A stretch of DNA of 64,000 bases from contig NZ_LT906446.1 of the NCBI RefSeq assembly GCF_900187035.1, positions 496,001 through 560,000 on the forward strand, written 5' to 3'. This document shows, piece after piece, positions 9,534-18,808 of the stretch; position 1 is the first letter of the stretch; each line of letters starts with the position of its first letter. Below the pieces are notes generated by a model. That model made no database searches. It worked only from the letters and a program-made list of their open reading frames with translations, and was not told the origin of the DNA. This DNA is from Megamonas hypermegale (GTDB lineage: Bacteria; Bacillota; Negativicutes; Selenomonadales; Selenomonadaceae). The position numbers and the translations under genes were made by a program.

Positions 9534-10424
9534 ATGATAGAATTACCAAGCATCCAACAATTAGAAAATTTTATTATTTATAGTCAGTTTAAAGATTTTG
9601 CACTTGCTGCAGAAAAAGCAGGTATAACTCAATCAGCTTTTCGTTTTCAAATGAAAAAGTTAGAAGAAACAGTAGGTATACAATTAATAACACATAACAA
9701 TAAAAATAGTGAATTAACCGATGATGGCAAATTATTTTTATCTAAGGTAGAAAATATTGTAGAGCAATTACGACAAGCTGTTAAAGATATAAAAACTTCT
9801 GGCGGCGAACAAGTTTGCTTGTCTGTTGGAGCTTTGATGTCTTTAGGTGATGTTTTACTTGACCAGCATTTAACGTATTTTAAAAAATACAATGCTAATA
9901 TTAAAATAAATTTATCTAATTTAGAAGCTAATTCATTATTATCACGTTTAGAAGATGGCAGCATTGATATTATTTCTACATTTACATTGGAAAATTTAGA
10001 TGAAAATGAATATGAAAATATTTTCTTTTGTAATGAACGCATGGTTTATTATGCGCCTAATATTCAAAACGGCAGTAATATCATTAATATCGAAGAAATT
10101 TGTCAATATCCTTTAGTGCAATATTCACCATATTATTTAATGTATGAAACAATTCAGGACTACTTTAAGAAATATAATTATTCACCAGAAATAGAAGCAT
10201 GGTTTTCTACACCGTATGCTATTATGCATTATTGCCAACAAAATCAAGTCGGTGCCGTTTTATCTGAGCGTTTATTAAATGCTATGGGCTTTTATGATGG
10301 ATACTATGCAATAGACCCTAATTTTAGCTTAAAATGTCATTTATTATATAAAAAATCAAATCCTAAATATAAATATATAAAAATCTTTACTGATTATATT
10401 GACAAATTATATAATAAAAAGTAA
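9534..10424 (+). CDS. LysR-family transcriptional regulator
   Basis: An N-terminal winged helix-turn-helix (residues about 8-65; ALAAEKAGITQSAFRFQMKKLE, with LTDDGKLFL closing the wing) is followed by a LysR-type periplasmic-binding-like effector domain (about 90-290). At 296 residues it is standard length. The in-frame TTG at 9519 precedes the ribosome binding site GAGAGG (9521-9526), so the ATG at 9534 is the start. The next gene on the same strand is a metallo-beta-lactamase-fold protein behind a hairpin; there is no divergent partner, since mrp upstream is also on the + strand. The regulated genes and the effector cannot be read from the sequence. Confidence 0.88.
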   Translation: MIELPSIQQLENFIIYSQFKDFALAAEKAGITQSAFRFQMKKLEETVGIQLITHNNKNSELTDDGKLFLSKVENIVEQLRQAVKDIKTSGGEQVCLSVGALMSLGDVLLDQHLTYFKKYNANIKINLSNLEANSLLSRLEDGSIDIISTFTLENLDENEYENIFFCNERMVYYAPNIQNGSNIINIEEICQYPLVQYSPYYLMYETIQDYFKKYNYSPEIEAWFSTPYAIMHYCQQNQVGAVLSERLLNAMGFYDGYYAIDPNFSLKCHLLYKKSNPKYKYIKIFTDYIDKLYNKK

Positions 10425-10485
10425 TTATTTAAATTTATCGTTATTAAATTGGCAATGAATAATAAAATAAATATCTAACACAACC

Positions 10486-10513
10486 AAGAGCCTTTACTTA
10501 GCTAAAGGCTCTT
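10486..10513 (+). terminator. hairpin, probable terminator after the LysR gene
   Basis: Perfect 11-bp stem AAGAGCCTTTA / TAAAGGCTCTT with a 6-base loop. The U-tract is poor (TTACATTATAA), so termination may be partial. Confidence 0.6.
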
Positions 10514-10601
10514 ACATTATAATAAGAAATAAAAATAAAAAATTAAAGTAATTTATATACATAATTTTAATAAATATTGGTGATAATAGAGAGGTTTTTA
10601 T

Positions 10602-11402
10602 ATGAAATTAACGGTTTTACTTGATAATAATACGTATATTGACCAATATTTTTTTGGTGAACCTGGACTTAGTTATTTATTAGAAACTGATACAGAGAAA
10701 ATTTTATTTGATACAGGTTATTCGGGTATTTATTTAAAAAATGCAAAACTTATGCATGTAGATTTATCAAATATCACACATTTAATTATTTCACATGGGC
10801 ATAGTGACCATACGGGTGGTATAACACATTTATTAAATTATGGATTGAAAAATGTGCAATTTATAGCGCACCCTAATTGTTTTGATAAAAAACGCAAAAA
10901 TGGTAAAGATATAGGTTCATCTGTTAAACCTGAAGACTTAGAGTCGTATTTTTCTTTAAATTTGACAAAAAAACCATATTGGATAAATGAAAATCTTGTA
11001 TTTTTAGGTGAAATTCCTACGATTTTTGATTTTGAAAGAGTGCCCGTAGGTGAAAGATGGATAGATGATAAATGGGTGCCAGATGTTAATATTGATGATA
11101 GTGCACTTGCTTATAAAACGGATAATGGTATATTTATTATTACGGCTTGTTCCCATAGTGGTATTTGTAATATTGTCGAATATGCTAAAAAAATATGTAA
11201 TGATGAGCAAATTTTAGGTATTATCGGTGGTTTTCACTTATTAAAAAATGACGCTAAATTGCAAAAAACGATTGAATATCTAGCAAAACAAAATATACCG
11301 ACACTTTATCCGGCACATTGTGTTTGCTTAGAAGCCAAAATAGAAATGAGTAAACGACTTAATATTAAAGAAGTTGCTACTAACTTTAAATTGACAATAT
11401 AA
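10602..11402 (+). CDS. MBL-fold metallohydrolase (COG1237 type)
   Basis: Single-domain metallo-beta-lactamase-fold protein of 266 residues. The metal-binding signature SHGHSDHTGG lies near residue 64, the next ligand is probably the His of ACSHSG, and the late PAHC gives the last His. The start-proximal FGEPGLSYLLETDTEKILFD is typical of COG1237, whose members are annotated as 7,8-dihydropterin-6-yl-methyl-aminobenzene phosphate synthase-like, although the bacterial function is not established. The ATG is preceded by AGAGG. It stands alone between hairpins downstream of a LysR gene that could control it. Confidence 0.85.
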   Translation: MKLTVLLDNNTYIDQYFFGEPGLSYLLETDTEKILFDTGYSGIYLKNAKLMHVDLSNITHLIISHGHSDHTGGITHLLNYGLKNVQFIAHPNCFDKKRKNGKDIGSSVKPEDLESYFSLNLTKKPYWINENLVFLGEIPTIFDFERVPVGERWIDDKWVPDVNIDDSALAYKTDNGIFIITACSHSGICNIVEYAKKICNDEQILGIIGGFHLLKNDAKLQKTIEYLAKQNIPTLYPAHCVCLEAKIEMSKRLNIKEVATNFKLTI

Positions 11403-11471
11403 TATATATTATATTAATTATTTTTGGTGTAATTTTATAAATTAAATATTTTATTTATATAAAGCATTATG

Positions 11472-11523
11472 AAAAAGACTGCTATTAAAATCTATCAAAC
11501 TAGAATAATAGCAGTCTTTTTTA
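11472..11523. terminator. bidirectional terminator between MBL gene and GH3 gene
   Basis: Stem AAAAAGACTGCTATT / AATAGCAGTCTTTTT between convergent genes, with A and T runs on both sides. Confidence 0.8.
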
Positions 11524-13953
11524 TTAAATTATTTTGTTCTGGGAAGAATATGTTCGATTACCAATAATATTAAGAGGGTTACCAATTAATTGGATATTTG
11601 TCTGATAAATAATATCTTCAGAACTAGTGCCAATCATTAAATTAGCCATTCCAGGTTCAATTACAAATTGCATTTCTTCGTTGTAGTATCCTAATTGTTT
11701 AGTATTTATAGTAAATAATATAGTTTTACATTCATTTGATTTCAGTGTTATTTTTTGAAAAGCAATTAATTGTTTATTAGGACGTATTACATGAGCTTCT
11801 TTAAAATAGTAATAAATTTGAACTACTTCAGAGCCAGCAAATGAACCTGTATTTTTTATTTTGCAGGATAATTTTATATCATCACCTAATTTAATAATTT
11901 TATTTTTTATATTAATATCAGATATTAAAAATGATGTATAACTTAATCCAAAACCAAATGGATATAATGGACTATAAATTCCATCAATATATCCACCGCT
12001 AAAGATAGTTGACATAGCTTTATCACCGATAGAATGATATCCACTACCAACTTTATGATTGTAATATATAGGAATTTGTCCAACACTTCTTGGTATAGTA
12101 AAAGGTAATTTTCCACTAGGATTTGCATTGCCTTTTATAATATTTGCAATAGCTTTTCCACTGTATGGGCCTGGTAATCCTGCATATAAAATAGCTTTGA
12201 TGTTTTTAGTAGAAGAAATATTATATATTGTACCGTACATTATCAATATTATATGTTTATTTGCCATTTGTAGTTTTGATAATAATTTTTGTTGTAATCC
12301 AGGTAAATCTAAAGTACATCTATCTTTGCCTTCGCCTATTGTTACATTAACCCAACCACAATTACCACCTACAGTTAAGATAATAATATCACTTTCTTGT
12401 GCGATTTTATAGGCATTTTCAATATCATCAAAATTTGTATTAGTTATATCACAACCCATGGAATAATTTAGTTTGTAAAATGTTTCTAATTCTTCTTTTA
12501 ATGTCGTTGCTTGTATATTTTGCATGATAGTATTTGTGTTATTTAAATAATTCCAATCTGTATTTTGGAAAATATTGTACATGGAATTGAAACTTTGACT
12601 ATCTTGCATTTTATTTTCTTCATCAATAACACCATTAAAAGAAATGTCTTTGTTGCTTTTATTTTTTAATGCTTGAACCATTTCTATATATGCTGGATAA
12701 GAATATCCACTAATTGGATATCTTTTACTATTTGCATGAGGTCCTATTAAACCTATTGTACAATTTGAAGTTATTGGCAAAATATGTTCTTTATTTGATA
12801 ATAATACAATTGAATTTTCAGCAATTTGTTCACTGAATTTTTTCTTAGTATTGTTAGTTAACTGATTAAAAATATTTTTTTCTTCAATATATGGTTTTTC
12901 AAATAAGCCTAATTTAAATTTTATGGTTAAAACACGTTTTACAGATTCATCGATAATGTGTTCATTTAATTTATTATTTTTTACGAAATCGGTCAAATGT
13001 CTATATGTACCACTGACAGGAATTTCAGTATCTAAACCGGCTTTTTTAGCTAATAATCCAGCTTCAGCATAAGTTTGAGCTATTTTAAAATAATCATATA
13101 TTTTCCAAATAGCAGCTCCATCAGAAGTTAATAATCCTTTAAAGCCCATTGTTTTACGGAGTAAATCATGAATGATTTCTTTATTACAACCAACAGGTAA
13201 ACCGTCAATTTCTGAATATGAAGCCATCATACCATCTAAATTAGCAATTTTATCCATTGCTTCAAATGGTGTAGCAAAAACTTCATAAAGTTCTTTTTTG
13301 TTTAAACGTGTAACAGCTGTATTTAATCCGCCTTGTGTTTCAGCATAACCTAAAAAATGCTTAGCTATGCAACTAACGTTTTTACTTTGTATACCTTTAA
13401 CATAATTTATTCCCATTTGAGTAGTTAAATATACATCTTCGCCAAAAGTTTCATAGCATCTTCCCCAGCGTAAATCTCGGGATATATCAACTACTGGACT
13501 CATGACAGTATTTATACCTACAGCGTGGCACTCTTCACCTATAATTTCTGCCATTTTCTTTACTAAAGAAGGTTCCCATGTTGCAGCTAAATTTAACATG
13601 GAAGGAAAAATTGTACCCTCTTTTCCAGGATAACCAACTAAACTTTCACTTTGAAGTATAATAGGTATACCTAATCGTGTTTCTTCAATAAAAAATTTTT
13701 GGATACTATTACTAGTCTTTACTATTTTTTGAGGACTTACTAATCCTACAAGTGAATATTGTGTTATCCGTCCATAGCCATTTTTACCGAATGATTTTAA
13801 TTTAGTATAATCTATTTCGCCGTTAAATATAAAGTTTGAAGGTAATTCACTACATAATTGCATTACCTTTTCTTCTAAAGTCATTCTAGAAAGTAAATCA
13901 TTTACTCTATCTTCTATATTGTATTTAGCATTTTTATATATTGGTTTATTCAT
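11524..13953 (-). CDS. glycoside hydrolase family 3 beta-glycosidase
   Basis: Probable cytoplasmic beta-glucosidase or beta-xylosidase; no signal peptide is visible. Domain order is GH3 N-terminal TIM barrel (about 1-350), GH3 C-terminal alpha/beta sandwich (about 390-640) and a fibronectin-III-like C-terminal domain. RWGRCYETFGED and KHFLGYAE are the substrate-binding barrel motifs, and the nucleophile is the Asp of LLTSDGAAI near residue 278. At about 809 residues it is full length. A GTG at 13962 is in frame, but AAGGG is best spaced for the ATG at 13953. The terminator of the upstream gene lies only about 25 bases before the start, so its own promoter must overlap that hairpin or it depends on read-through. 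Beta-gluco versus beta-xylo specificity cannot be decided. Confidence 0.88.
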   Translation of the reverse strand: MNKPIYKNAKYNIEDRVNDLLSRMTLEEKVMQLCSELPSNFIFNGEIDYTKLKSFGKNGYGRITQYSLVGLVSPQKIVKTSNSIQKFFIEETRLGIPIILQSESLVGYPGKEGTIFPSMLNLAATWEPSLVKKMAEIIGEECHAVGINTVMSPVVDISRDLRWGRCYETFGEDVYLTTQMGINYVKGIQSKNVSCIAKHFLGYAETQGGLNTAVTRLNKKELYEVFATPFEAMDKIANLDGMMASYSEIDGLPVGCNKEIIHDLLRKTMGFKGLLTSDGAAIWKIYDYFKIAQTYAEAGLLAKKAGLDTEIPVSGTYRHLTDFVKNNKLNEHIIDESVKRVLTIKFKLGLFEKPYIEEKNIFNQLTNNTKKKFSEQIAENSIVLLSNKEHILPITSNCTIGLIGPHANSKRYPISGYSYPAYIEMVQALKNKSNKDISFNGVIDEENKMQDSQSFNSMYNIFQNTDWNYLNNTNTIMQNIQATTLKEELETFYKLNYSMGCDITNTNFDDIENAYKIAQESDIIILTVGGNCGWVNVTIGEGKDRCTLDLPGLQQKLLSKLQMANKHIILIMYGTIYNISSTKNIKAILYAGLPGPYSGKAIANIIKGNANPSGKLPFTIPRSVGQIPIYYNHKVGSGYHSIGDKAMSTIFSGGYIDGIYSPLYPFGFGLSYTSFLISDINIKNKIIKLGDDIKLSCKIKNTGSFAGSEVVQIYYYFKEAHVIRPNKQLIAFQKITLKSNECKTILFTINTKQLGYYNEEMQFVIEPGMANLMIGTSSEDIIYQTNIQLIGNPLNIIGNRTYSSQNKII

Positions 13954-13975
13954 TTGTGTCACCCTTATTAAAGTA

Positions 13976-14016
13976 AAAAAAGGTTGTCACATATTATGTT
14001 ATGCGACAGCCTTTTT
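13976..14016 (-). terminator. Rho-independent terminator after the DUF4867-like gene
   Basis: Stem AAAAAGGCTGTCGCATA / TATGTGACAACCTTTTT on the - strand, followed by a U-run. It lies between the DUF4867-like gene and the GH3 gene. Confidence 0.75.
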
Positions 14017-14027
14017 ATTTTTAAGTA

Positions 14028-14648
14028 TTAAATTTCAAGATTTTTGCCAATCAAGCCGATACAACCACCATTTTTAGCTGGTTTACTTTCAGAATGACAA
14101 ATAAGCCATTTATTTCTAGCGAATAAAAGACGATTTTCACCTGTAGCATCTGTTGGTTTTGTTTCAAGTGGTAAGTTAGTATCTTTGATTAAAACTATAC
14201 CACAACGGAATTCTTCATTATTTTCGCGAGATGGTGCGAAATGAAGTGTAGTTGCATATAATTCTACAGCTGTACCAGCAGGAATGAAGAATTGTTCTAT
14301 TTTTTCTGTTTCATAAGTATTATTTGCATAATTGATATCTTGTTGACAACCAAGCATTAAAATAAGGTCAGTTGCAGCAATGTCAATTTCAGAACAACGA
14401 TGATATTCAACAGCATTTAATTTATTATTGCGACCATTGCAATAACCAAATTCAATTGGAACATCACCATAAACTTCTTTTTGTAGCTGTGTAAACAATG
14501 GTAATTGTTCAAAATCAGGGTCAGATGCTTTATATACTGTTCCTTCCATAACAGTATCTTTTTTCATCATTACTTCTACAAATTCTTTTGTATCTAAATC
14601 AAGAATTCTGCCATATTTTTTAAAGCTTTCATCTGTAACTTTTTTCAT
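14028..14648 (-). CDS. DUF4867-like protein
   Basis: A 206-residue soluble protein of unknown function. The middle (FGYCNGRNNKLNAVEYHR and LMLGCQQDI) and the end (FFIPAGTAVELYATTLHFAP) resemble a cupin-type fold; the His, Glu and Cys residues there could bind metal. I place it in DUF4867 from memory of such motifs. DUF4867 members are often near sugar-utilisation genes in gut Firmicutes. The in-frame upstream start is not supported; ACCTC (GAGGT on the - strand) at 14658-14662 spaces correctly to the ATG at 14648. It follows a cytidylate-kinase-like gene by 35 bases, probably in one transcript starting at the porin. Confidence 0.65.
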   Translation of the reverse strand: MKKVTDESFKKYGRILDLDTKEFVEVMMKKDTVMEGTVYKASDPDFEQLPLFTQLQKEVYGDVPIEFGYCNGRNNKLNAVEYHRCSEIDIAATDLILMLGCQQDINYANNTYETEKIEQFFIPAGTAVELYATTLHFAPSRENNEEFRCGIVLIKDTNLPLETKPTDATGENRLLFARNKWLICHSESKPAKNGGCIGLIGKNLEI

Positions 14649-14683
14649 AATAAAAAACCTCACAATAAAATATCTTTAAATCA

Positions 14684-15295
14684 TTAAGCCTTTTTCTGTT
14701 TGATGTTTATATAAGCAATAATCATATCAGCAGCTTCTTCTAAAGACATTTTGCTAGTATTTATAATGCAATCGTAGTTTTTAGGTTCTCCCCAAATTCT
14801 GCCAGTATGATATTTATAATATTCAGCACGTTTTTTATCTTCAGCATTAAGTTGTTTTAGAGTTTTGCCGTTATAAGCAGTTTTTCCACGGTTTTCTCTA
14901 TAATCATCATCAGCATAGATAAAGAAAGAATAATGGTTTGGTTCTTCACTTAAAATATAATCAGCGCAACGACCTAAAATAACACAAGAACCATCATTTA
15001 CTAATTGATGAATTACTTTTGATTCAGCGAAAAATAATTCTGTATTTACATTAGGGCCAGCATGAGAACCAAAAGCATAAAATGGCATAAATCCTGATGA
15101 TAACGGTAATACTTTATTTTCTAATTCATGCAAGGATTGTTCATTTAAGTCACCAATACCAAGCAAAGCAGCTGCCATATGAATTATTTGTCTGTCATAT
15201 AATTTAACTCCAAGCTTTTTAGCCAGAATTTCACTTAATTCACGGCCACCACTACCGTATTGTCTACTAATAGTTATAACAGTATTATTATTCAT
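14684..15295 (-). CDS. cytidylate kinase-like P-loop protein (Cytidylate_kin2 family)
   Basis: A 203-residue nucleotide-kinase-fold protein. The P-loop ISRQYGSGGRE near residue 8 and the helix KLGVKLYDRQII are the Cytidylate_kin2 signature, distinct from housekeeping Cmk. VILGRCADYIL and the late YDCIINTSKMSLEEAA complete the family pattern. The true substrate of the family is not known; CMP kinase activity is not assured. It lies 19 bases after the porin stop and before the DUF4867-like gene, so the three probably form one operon. Confidence 0.82.
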   Translation of the reverse strand: MNNNTVITISRQYGSGGRELSEILAKKLGVKLYDRQIIHMAAALLGIGDLNEQSLHELENKVLPLSSGFMPFYAFGSHAGPNVNTELFFAESKVIHQLVNDGSCVILGRCADYILSEEPNHYSFFIYADDDYRENRGKTAYNGKTLKQLNAEDKKRAEYYKYHTGRIWGEPKNYDCIINTSKMSLEEAADMIIAYINIKQKKA

Positions 15296-15314
15296 AATAT
15301 CTCCTTCTATTTAA

Positions 15315-16628
15315 TTAAAATTGAAGTTCAAGCTGTCCAAAGAATTTACTTGCATCTTTATCAGTGGAAATATCTTTACCATCAAAATATTTTAAAGTTG
15401 CTAATACATTTTCTACTGGTACGAATTCAACACCAAATTCGATACCTTTTTGGTCAGCCCATACACCTTTATAAACAGGAGCAATTGAAGCCATAGCACC
15501 TACATAACGATATGCTACAAAAGCATCCCAAGAACCAGGGTCTTTTGTATCAAATGCTTTATAAGTAAGTTCAACATTATAAGCTTTGGATTCATCGCCT
15601 TTAACTAAACCGTATTTATCATATCCATCGCCGTTAGTGTTTTCAGCATATTGAGCAGCTAATTTAACATTATCATCGAATTTATAACCAAGGCCAACAA
15701 ACCAGAGATTTAATTCATCAGCATTAAAATCACGGCTGCTTAAACCATTTGGGAATCCTGGGAATGCTTGATTTCCGATAACGGATTTTTTATAATAATC
15801 GTCAAATAAATACCATTCTGCTTGAGCAGTCCATTTATCTTGATTATATTTAAATTGTACAGAATAGTAATCAGCTGTTGTTTCATCCATATCTGGATTG
15901 CTAGCACTTCTATCAGTGTTAAAACGACCAGCTTGAAGAGTTGTTCTGAAAACGTCGCTGCCAAAGCTTGCTTCTGCACCAGCAACTTTATCATCGAGTA
16001 ACATACCGTTCATTGGTAAGATAGGATATTTACCGAGTTTCCAATGAGCGCCAAGTCCATCACCTTCAACCCATGCTCTATCTACAGTTGTATCAAAATT
16101 GTCATCATCATTTAAAGTAGTTAAATATTCTACACGGGAATGAGCCATCCATCCTGTATTGCCAATATAAGCATGTGGTTCTAAACGATATAATAAATTG
16201 TGTTCGCTTGCATTGCCTGTACTTTTATCAACGTCAGTGTAACGATATCTTACTGTACCTGTCCATGTTACATTATCAGATTTTTTTTCTAAGTCTGCTA
16301 CACGAACACCTAAGTTATCAAGTTCTTCAGCAAATTCAGAAGCTAATTTATCTACTGTAGCTTTATCAGCTTTATCTAAATCAGTTTTAGTCATAGCACG
16401 TGCTACAATTTGAGCCATTTCATAACGTGTCATGGTATTTTGACCTTGAAAAGTTCCATCAGGATAACCATCAATAACGCCATCAGCAGCTAATTGAGCT
16501 ACGGCATCATATGCCCAACTATCTTTTGGAACATCACTAAAAGGATTTGAAGCAGCTAATGCTGTACCAGCTACAGTTGTACTTAATAAAGCTGTTATAA
16601 TTGCAGATGTTAATAAATGTTTATTCAT
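15315..16628 (-). CDS. SLH-domain outer-membrane porin (OmpM-like)
   Basis: Outer-membrane beta-barrel protein that is also tethered to peptidoglycan, a Negativicutes hallmark. A signal peptide (LLTSAIITALLSTTVAGTALA) is followed by one SLH domain (SNPFSDVPKDSWAYDAV through MTRYEMAQIVARAM), a short coiled coil (LASEFAEELDNLGVRVADLE) and a barrel of about 315 residues rich in alternating strands. The C-terminus ends in Phe (LELQF), the BamA-recognition pattern. The upstream in-frame TTG lies before GGGAGAA; the ATG at 16628 fits the spacing. It lies just downstream of the sulfosugar operon on the same strand but has its own promoter. A role as outer-membrane entry for SQGro is only an inference. 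Confidence 0.93.
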   Translation of the reverse strand: MNKHLLTSAIITALLSTTVAGTALAASNPFSDVPKDSWAYDAVAQLAADGVIDGYPDGTFQGQNTMTRYEMAQIVARAMTKTDLDKADKATVDKLASEFAEELDNLGVRVADLEKKSDNVTWTGTVRYRYTDVDKSTGNASEHNLLYRLEPHAYIGNTGWMAHSRVEYLTTLNDDDNFDTTVDRAWVEGDGLGAHWKLGKYPILPMNGMLLDDKVAGAEASFGSDVFRTTLQAGRFNTDRSASNPDMDETTADYYSVQFKYNQDKWTAQAEWYLFDDYYKKSVIGNQAFPGFPNGLSSRDFNADELNLWFVGLGYKFDDNVKLAAQYAENTNGDGYDKYGLVKGDESKAYNVELTYKAFDTKDPGSWDAFVAYRYVGAMASIAPVYKGVWADQKGIEFGVEFVPVENVLATLKYFDGKDISTDKDASKFFGQLELQF

Positions 16629-16658
16629 CAAAATTTCTCCCAATATTACAATTTATTT

Positions 16659-16688
16659 TATATATTCTCAATATTATAAACCATTCAA
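16659..16688 (-). promoter_or_regulatory. porin promoter
   Basis: On the - strand TTGAAT (16688-16683), an 18-base spacer and TATATA (16664-16659), about 30 bases before the porin start. Confidence 0.5.
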
Positions 16689-16712
16689 CTTAAATAAAAT
16701 TAAATTAATTGC

Positions 16713-16743
16713 TGGAAGCAGTCTATAAAAATAAACTGCTTCC
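16713..16743 (-). terminator. hairpin after the sulfoquinovosidase gene, weak terminator
   Basis: Stem GGAAGCAGT / ACTGCTTCC at the end of the sulfosugar operon. The following U-tract is interrupted (AGCAATTAATTTAATTTT), so some read-through into the porin is possible. Confidence 0.55.
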
Positions 16744-16779
16744 AATTTATATTTATACCATTAGTAACAATAATATTAA

Positions 16780-18789
16780 TTAATAATTTTTAACTTCTTT
16801 GAATAAATCTGCCCATTTACTATTCTTACGGAAGAATACAGGAGGTTTACCAATAGGTGCATCTATTGTCATACTTTGTCCACCGCAAATTTCTTGGTCA
16901 TTCCATATATTTATCCAAGTTTCTCCTGCTGGTAAATATACTTGCCATTCTTTAACATCTTTCTGCCAAACAGGTGCTACAAGCATATCTGGACCGAACA
17001 TGTATTCTGTTTGCATATCGTATGTTTTAATATCATTTTCAAAATGAACAAATAATGGACGCTGAACAGGATAGCCTTTTTGACTTGCTTCTTCAGATAA
17101 AGCTTTTAAATATGGTTTTAAATGACGATGAATTTTTGTCATTCTTGCAAGATGTGCCATTGTTCCTGCATCTTGGTCAAATTGGAAGTTTTCATATGGA
17201 CGGTTACATTCATGTGTTCTCATCATAGATGTAAATACAGCCATATCTACCCAGCGGTCAAATAATTCTTTAGTACGGCGATTACCAAACAGACTTGTAT
17301 AACCACCGATATCACTGTGATGATATGCATTGCCTAAGAGACCAGAAGAAAGTGCACCGCAGATAACAGTAACTAAACCATCATGACGAGAAAAATCTAC
17401 AGATTGGTCGCCTGCCCAAAGCATTGGACAATATTTTTGAGTTCCTGCTCCACCGGCACGCATGAAGAATGTAACTTCATCAGTTAAACCTCTTTCAGCA
17501 ACACCTTTAGCATTTACTTCAGCCCAAAGTGCTGGCCAAGCATTATGCATTATTTTAGCATCTACACCATTTGAAAGATAAACATCATCTGTAGGTAAAT
17601 ATTCGCCAAAATCAGCCATCCAACCACGAACACCAAAATCAAGCATATTTTTTTGAATGATTTCTTCTTTGAACCATTCTGCTGCTTCTGGATTAGTGAA
17701 GTCAACTATACCACAGTAAAATTCACCGAAATCTACAAGTGCTGTTTCACCTTTAGAATTTTTAGCAAAATAGCCTCTTTCTTCAGCAATTGGATATAAA
17801 TCTCCATCAGTACAAAGATATGGACATGCATATGCTAAGAAACGAATACCTCTTTTTTCAAGTTCTTTGATTTTTTTATCTAAATTAGGATAACGTTTCT
17901 TACCCCATTTCCAATCCCAGAAGTTTCTTGTACCAAAAGATGTTTCTCTTACGCCGGCCCAATCTTCGCTCCATACACCAGCAACTGGAATACCATGATT
18001 TATAGCATTTTCCATGCGAGAGAAAGTATTTTCTTCTCCACCTTTTAATCCTAAGATAACACCATCATATAACCAATCTGGTAATTTTGGTTGTTTACCA
18101 AATCTATCGCTTAACTGTTCAATAATACCTAAGAATGTATCTGCTGTGAAGAATTCTATGGATTCAGGAATTTCCCAGATTTGTAATTCATGAAAAGCTT
18201 CATTTCTAAAATCGAAATCAGCATAAGCTGTACTATTTACATTGCAAGCATATTTTCTGGAAGATACAAAAGTTGGTTGTGGATAATTAGTGTGATAATA
18301 GTCGCCACCAGCTTTATTATATTTGTCGGACAAAAATGTTATTTCTGTTGTTTTATCACGACCAACACCTGGTTCTGAAGTCCAAAGAGGAAAATGTCTG
18401 CCACGTAAATTGAAATATGACATTTGTTCGCCGCAGCCCCATACAAATTCTTCTTTTTCTGCAGGAACTCTAATCCAGATACGATTTAATGCTTTATCAT
18501 AAGATTGAATTTTAATTTTAGCATAATTATCTTTTAATTCTGCTGTTAATTCAAGTTCTGGTTTAGAATCTGGACAAGCAGATAATAAAATTTTACCATT
18601 TTCTTCTTTAGCTATTTTTAAAGGATATCTTTCTATTACGTAATCTTCGATATCGAAATTACCGCGATAAATATCCATTTTTTCTTTACCTTTACCAACA
18701 AAAATAGCTGGAGCTTCTTCTGTATGAGTAAAAATAACTTTGCCGTTTTCTACTACAGAAAAGCCATTTTTTAAGTAATTTATTTCCAT
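16780..18789 (-). CDS. yihQ: sulfoquinovosidase (GH31, YihQ type)
   Basis: Cleaves alpha-sulfoquinovosides such as sulfoquinovosyl glycerol to sulfoquinovose plus aglycone. The GH31 TIM barrel contains the SQase-specific block GWMADFGEYLPTD with nucleophile Asp393, and WAGDQSVDFS with acid/base Asp461. Sulfonate-recognition residues are in place by alignment with E. coli YihQ from memory. Arg288 and Trp291 (TSFGTRNFW) match YihQ R301/W304, and Tyr497 (HHSDIGGYTSLF) matches Y508. Lys249 and Glu275 take the positions of Q262/Q288, giving the K/E/R/W/Y set described for Agrobacterium-type SQases. There is no signal peptide, so the enzyme is cytoplasmic. At 669 residues it is normal length. It is the last gene of the operon, 20 bases after the dihydroxyacetone kinase. 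Confidence 0.93.
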   Translation of the reverse strand: MEINYLKNGFSVVENGKVIFTHTEEAPAIFVGKGKEKMDIYRGNFDIEDYVIERYPLKIAKEENGKILLSACPDSKPELELTAELKDNYAKIKIQSYDKALNRIWIRVPAEKEEFVWGCGEQMSYFNLRGRHFPLWTSEPGVGRDKTTEITFLSDKYNKAGGDYYHTNYPQPTFVSSRKYACNVNSTAYADFDFRNEAFHELQIWEIPESIEFFTADTFLGIIEQLSDRFGKQPKLPDWLYDGVILGLKGGEENTFSRMENAINHGIPVAGVWSEDWAGVRETSFGTRNFWDWKWGKKRYPNLDKKIKELEKRGIRFLAYACPYLCTDGDLYPIAEERGYFAKNSKGETALVDFGEFYCGIVDFTNPEAAEWFKEEIIQKNMLDFGVRGWMADFGEYLPTDDVYLSNGVDAKIMHNAWPALWAEVNAKGVAERGLTDEVTFFMRAGGAGTQKYCPMLWAGDQSVDFSRHDGLVTVICGALSSGLLGNAYHHSDIGGYTSLFGNRRTKELFDRWVDMAVFTSMMRTHECNRPYENFQFDQDAGTMAHLARMTKIHRHLKPYLKALSEEASQKGYPVQRPLFVHFENDIKTYDMQTEYMFGPDMLVAPVWQKDVKEWQVYLPAGETWINIWNDQEICGGQSMTIDAPIGKPPVFFRKNSKWADLFKEVKNY

Positions 18790-18808
18790 TTATTTACCTC
18801 CTTTTTTA

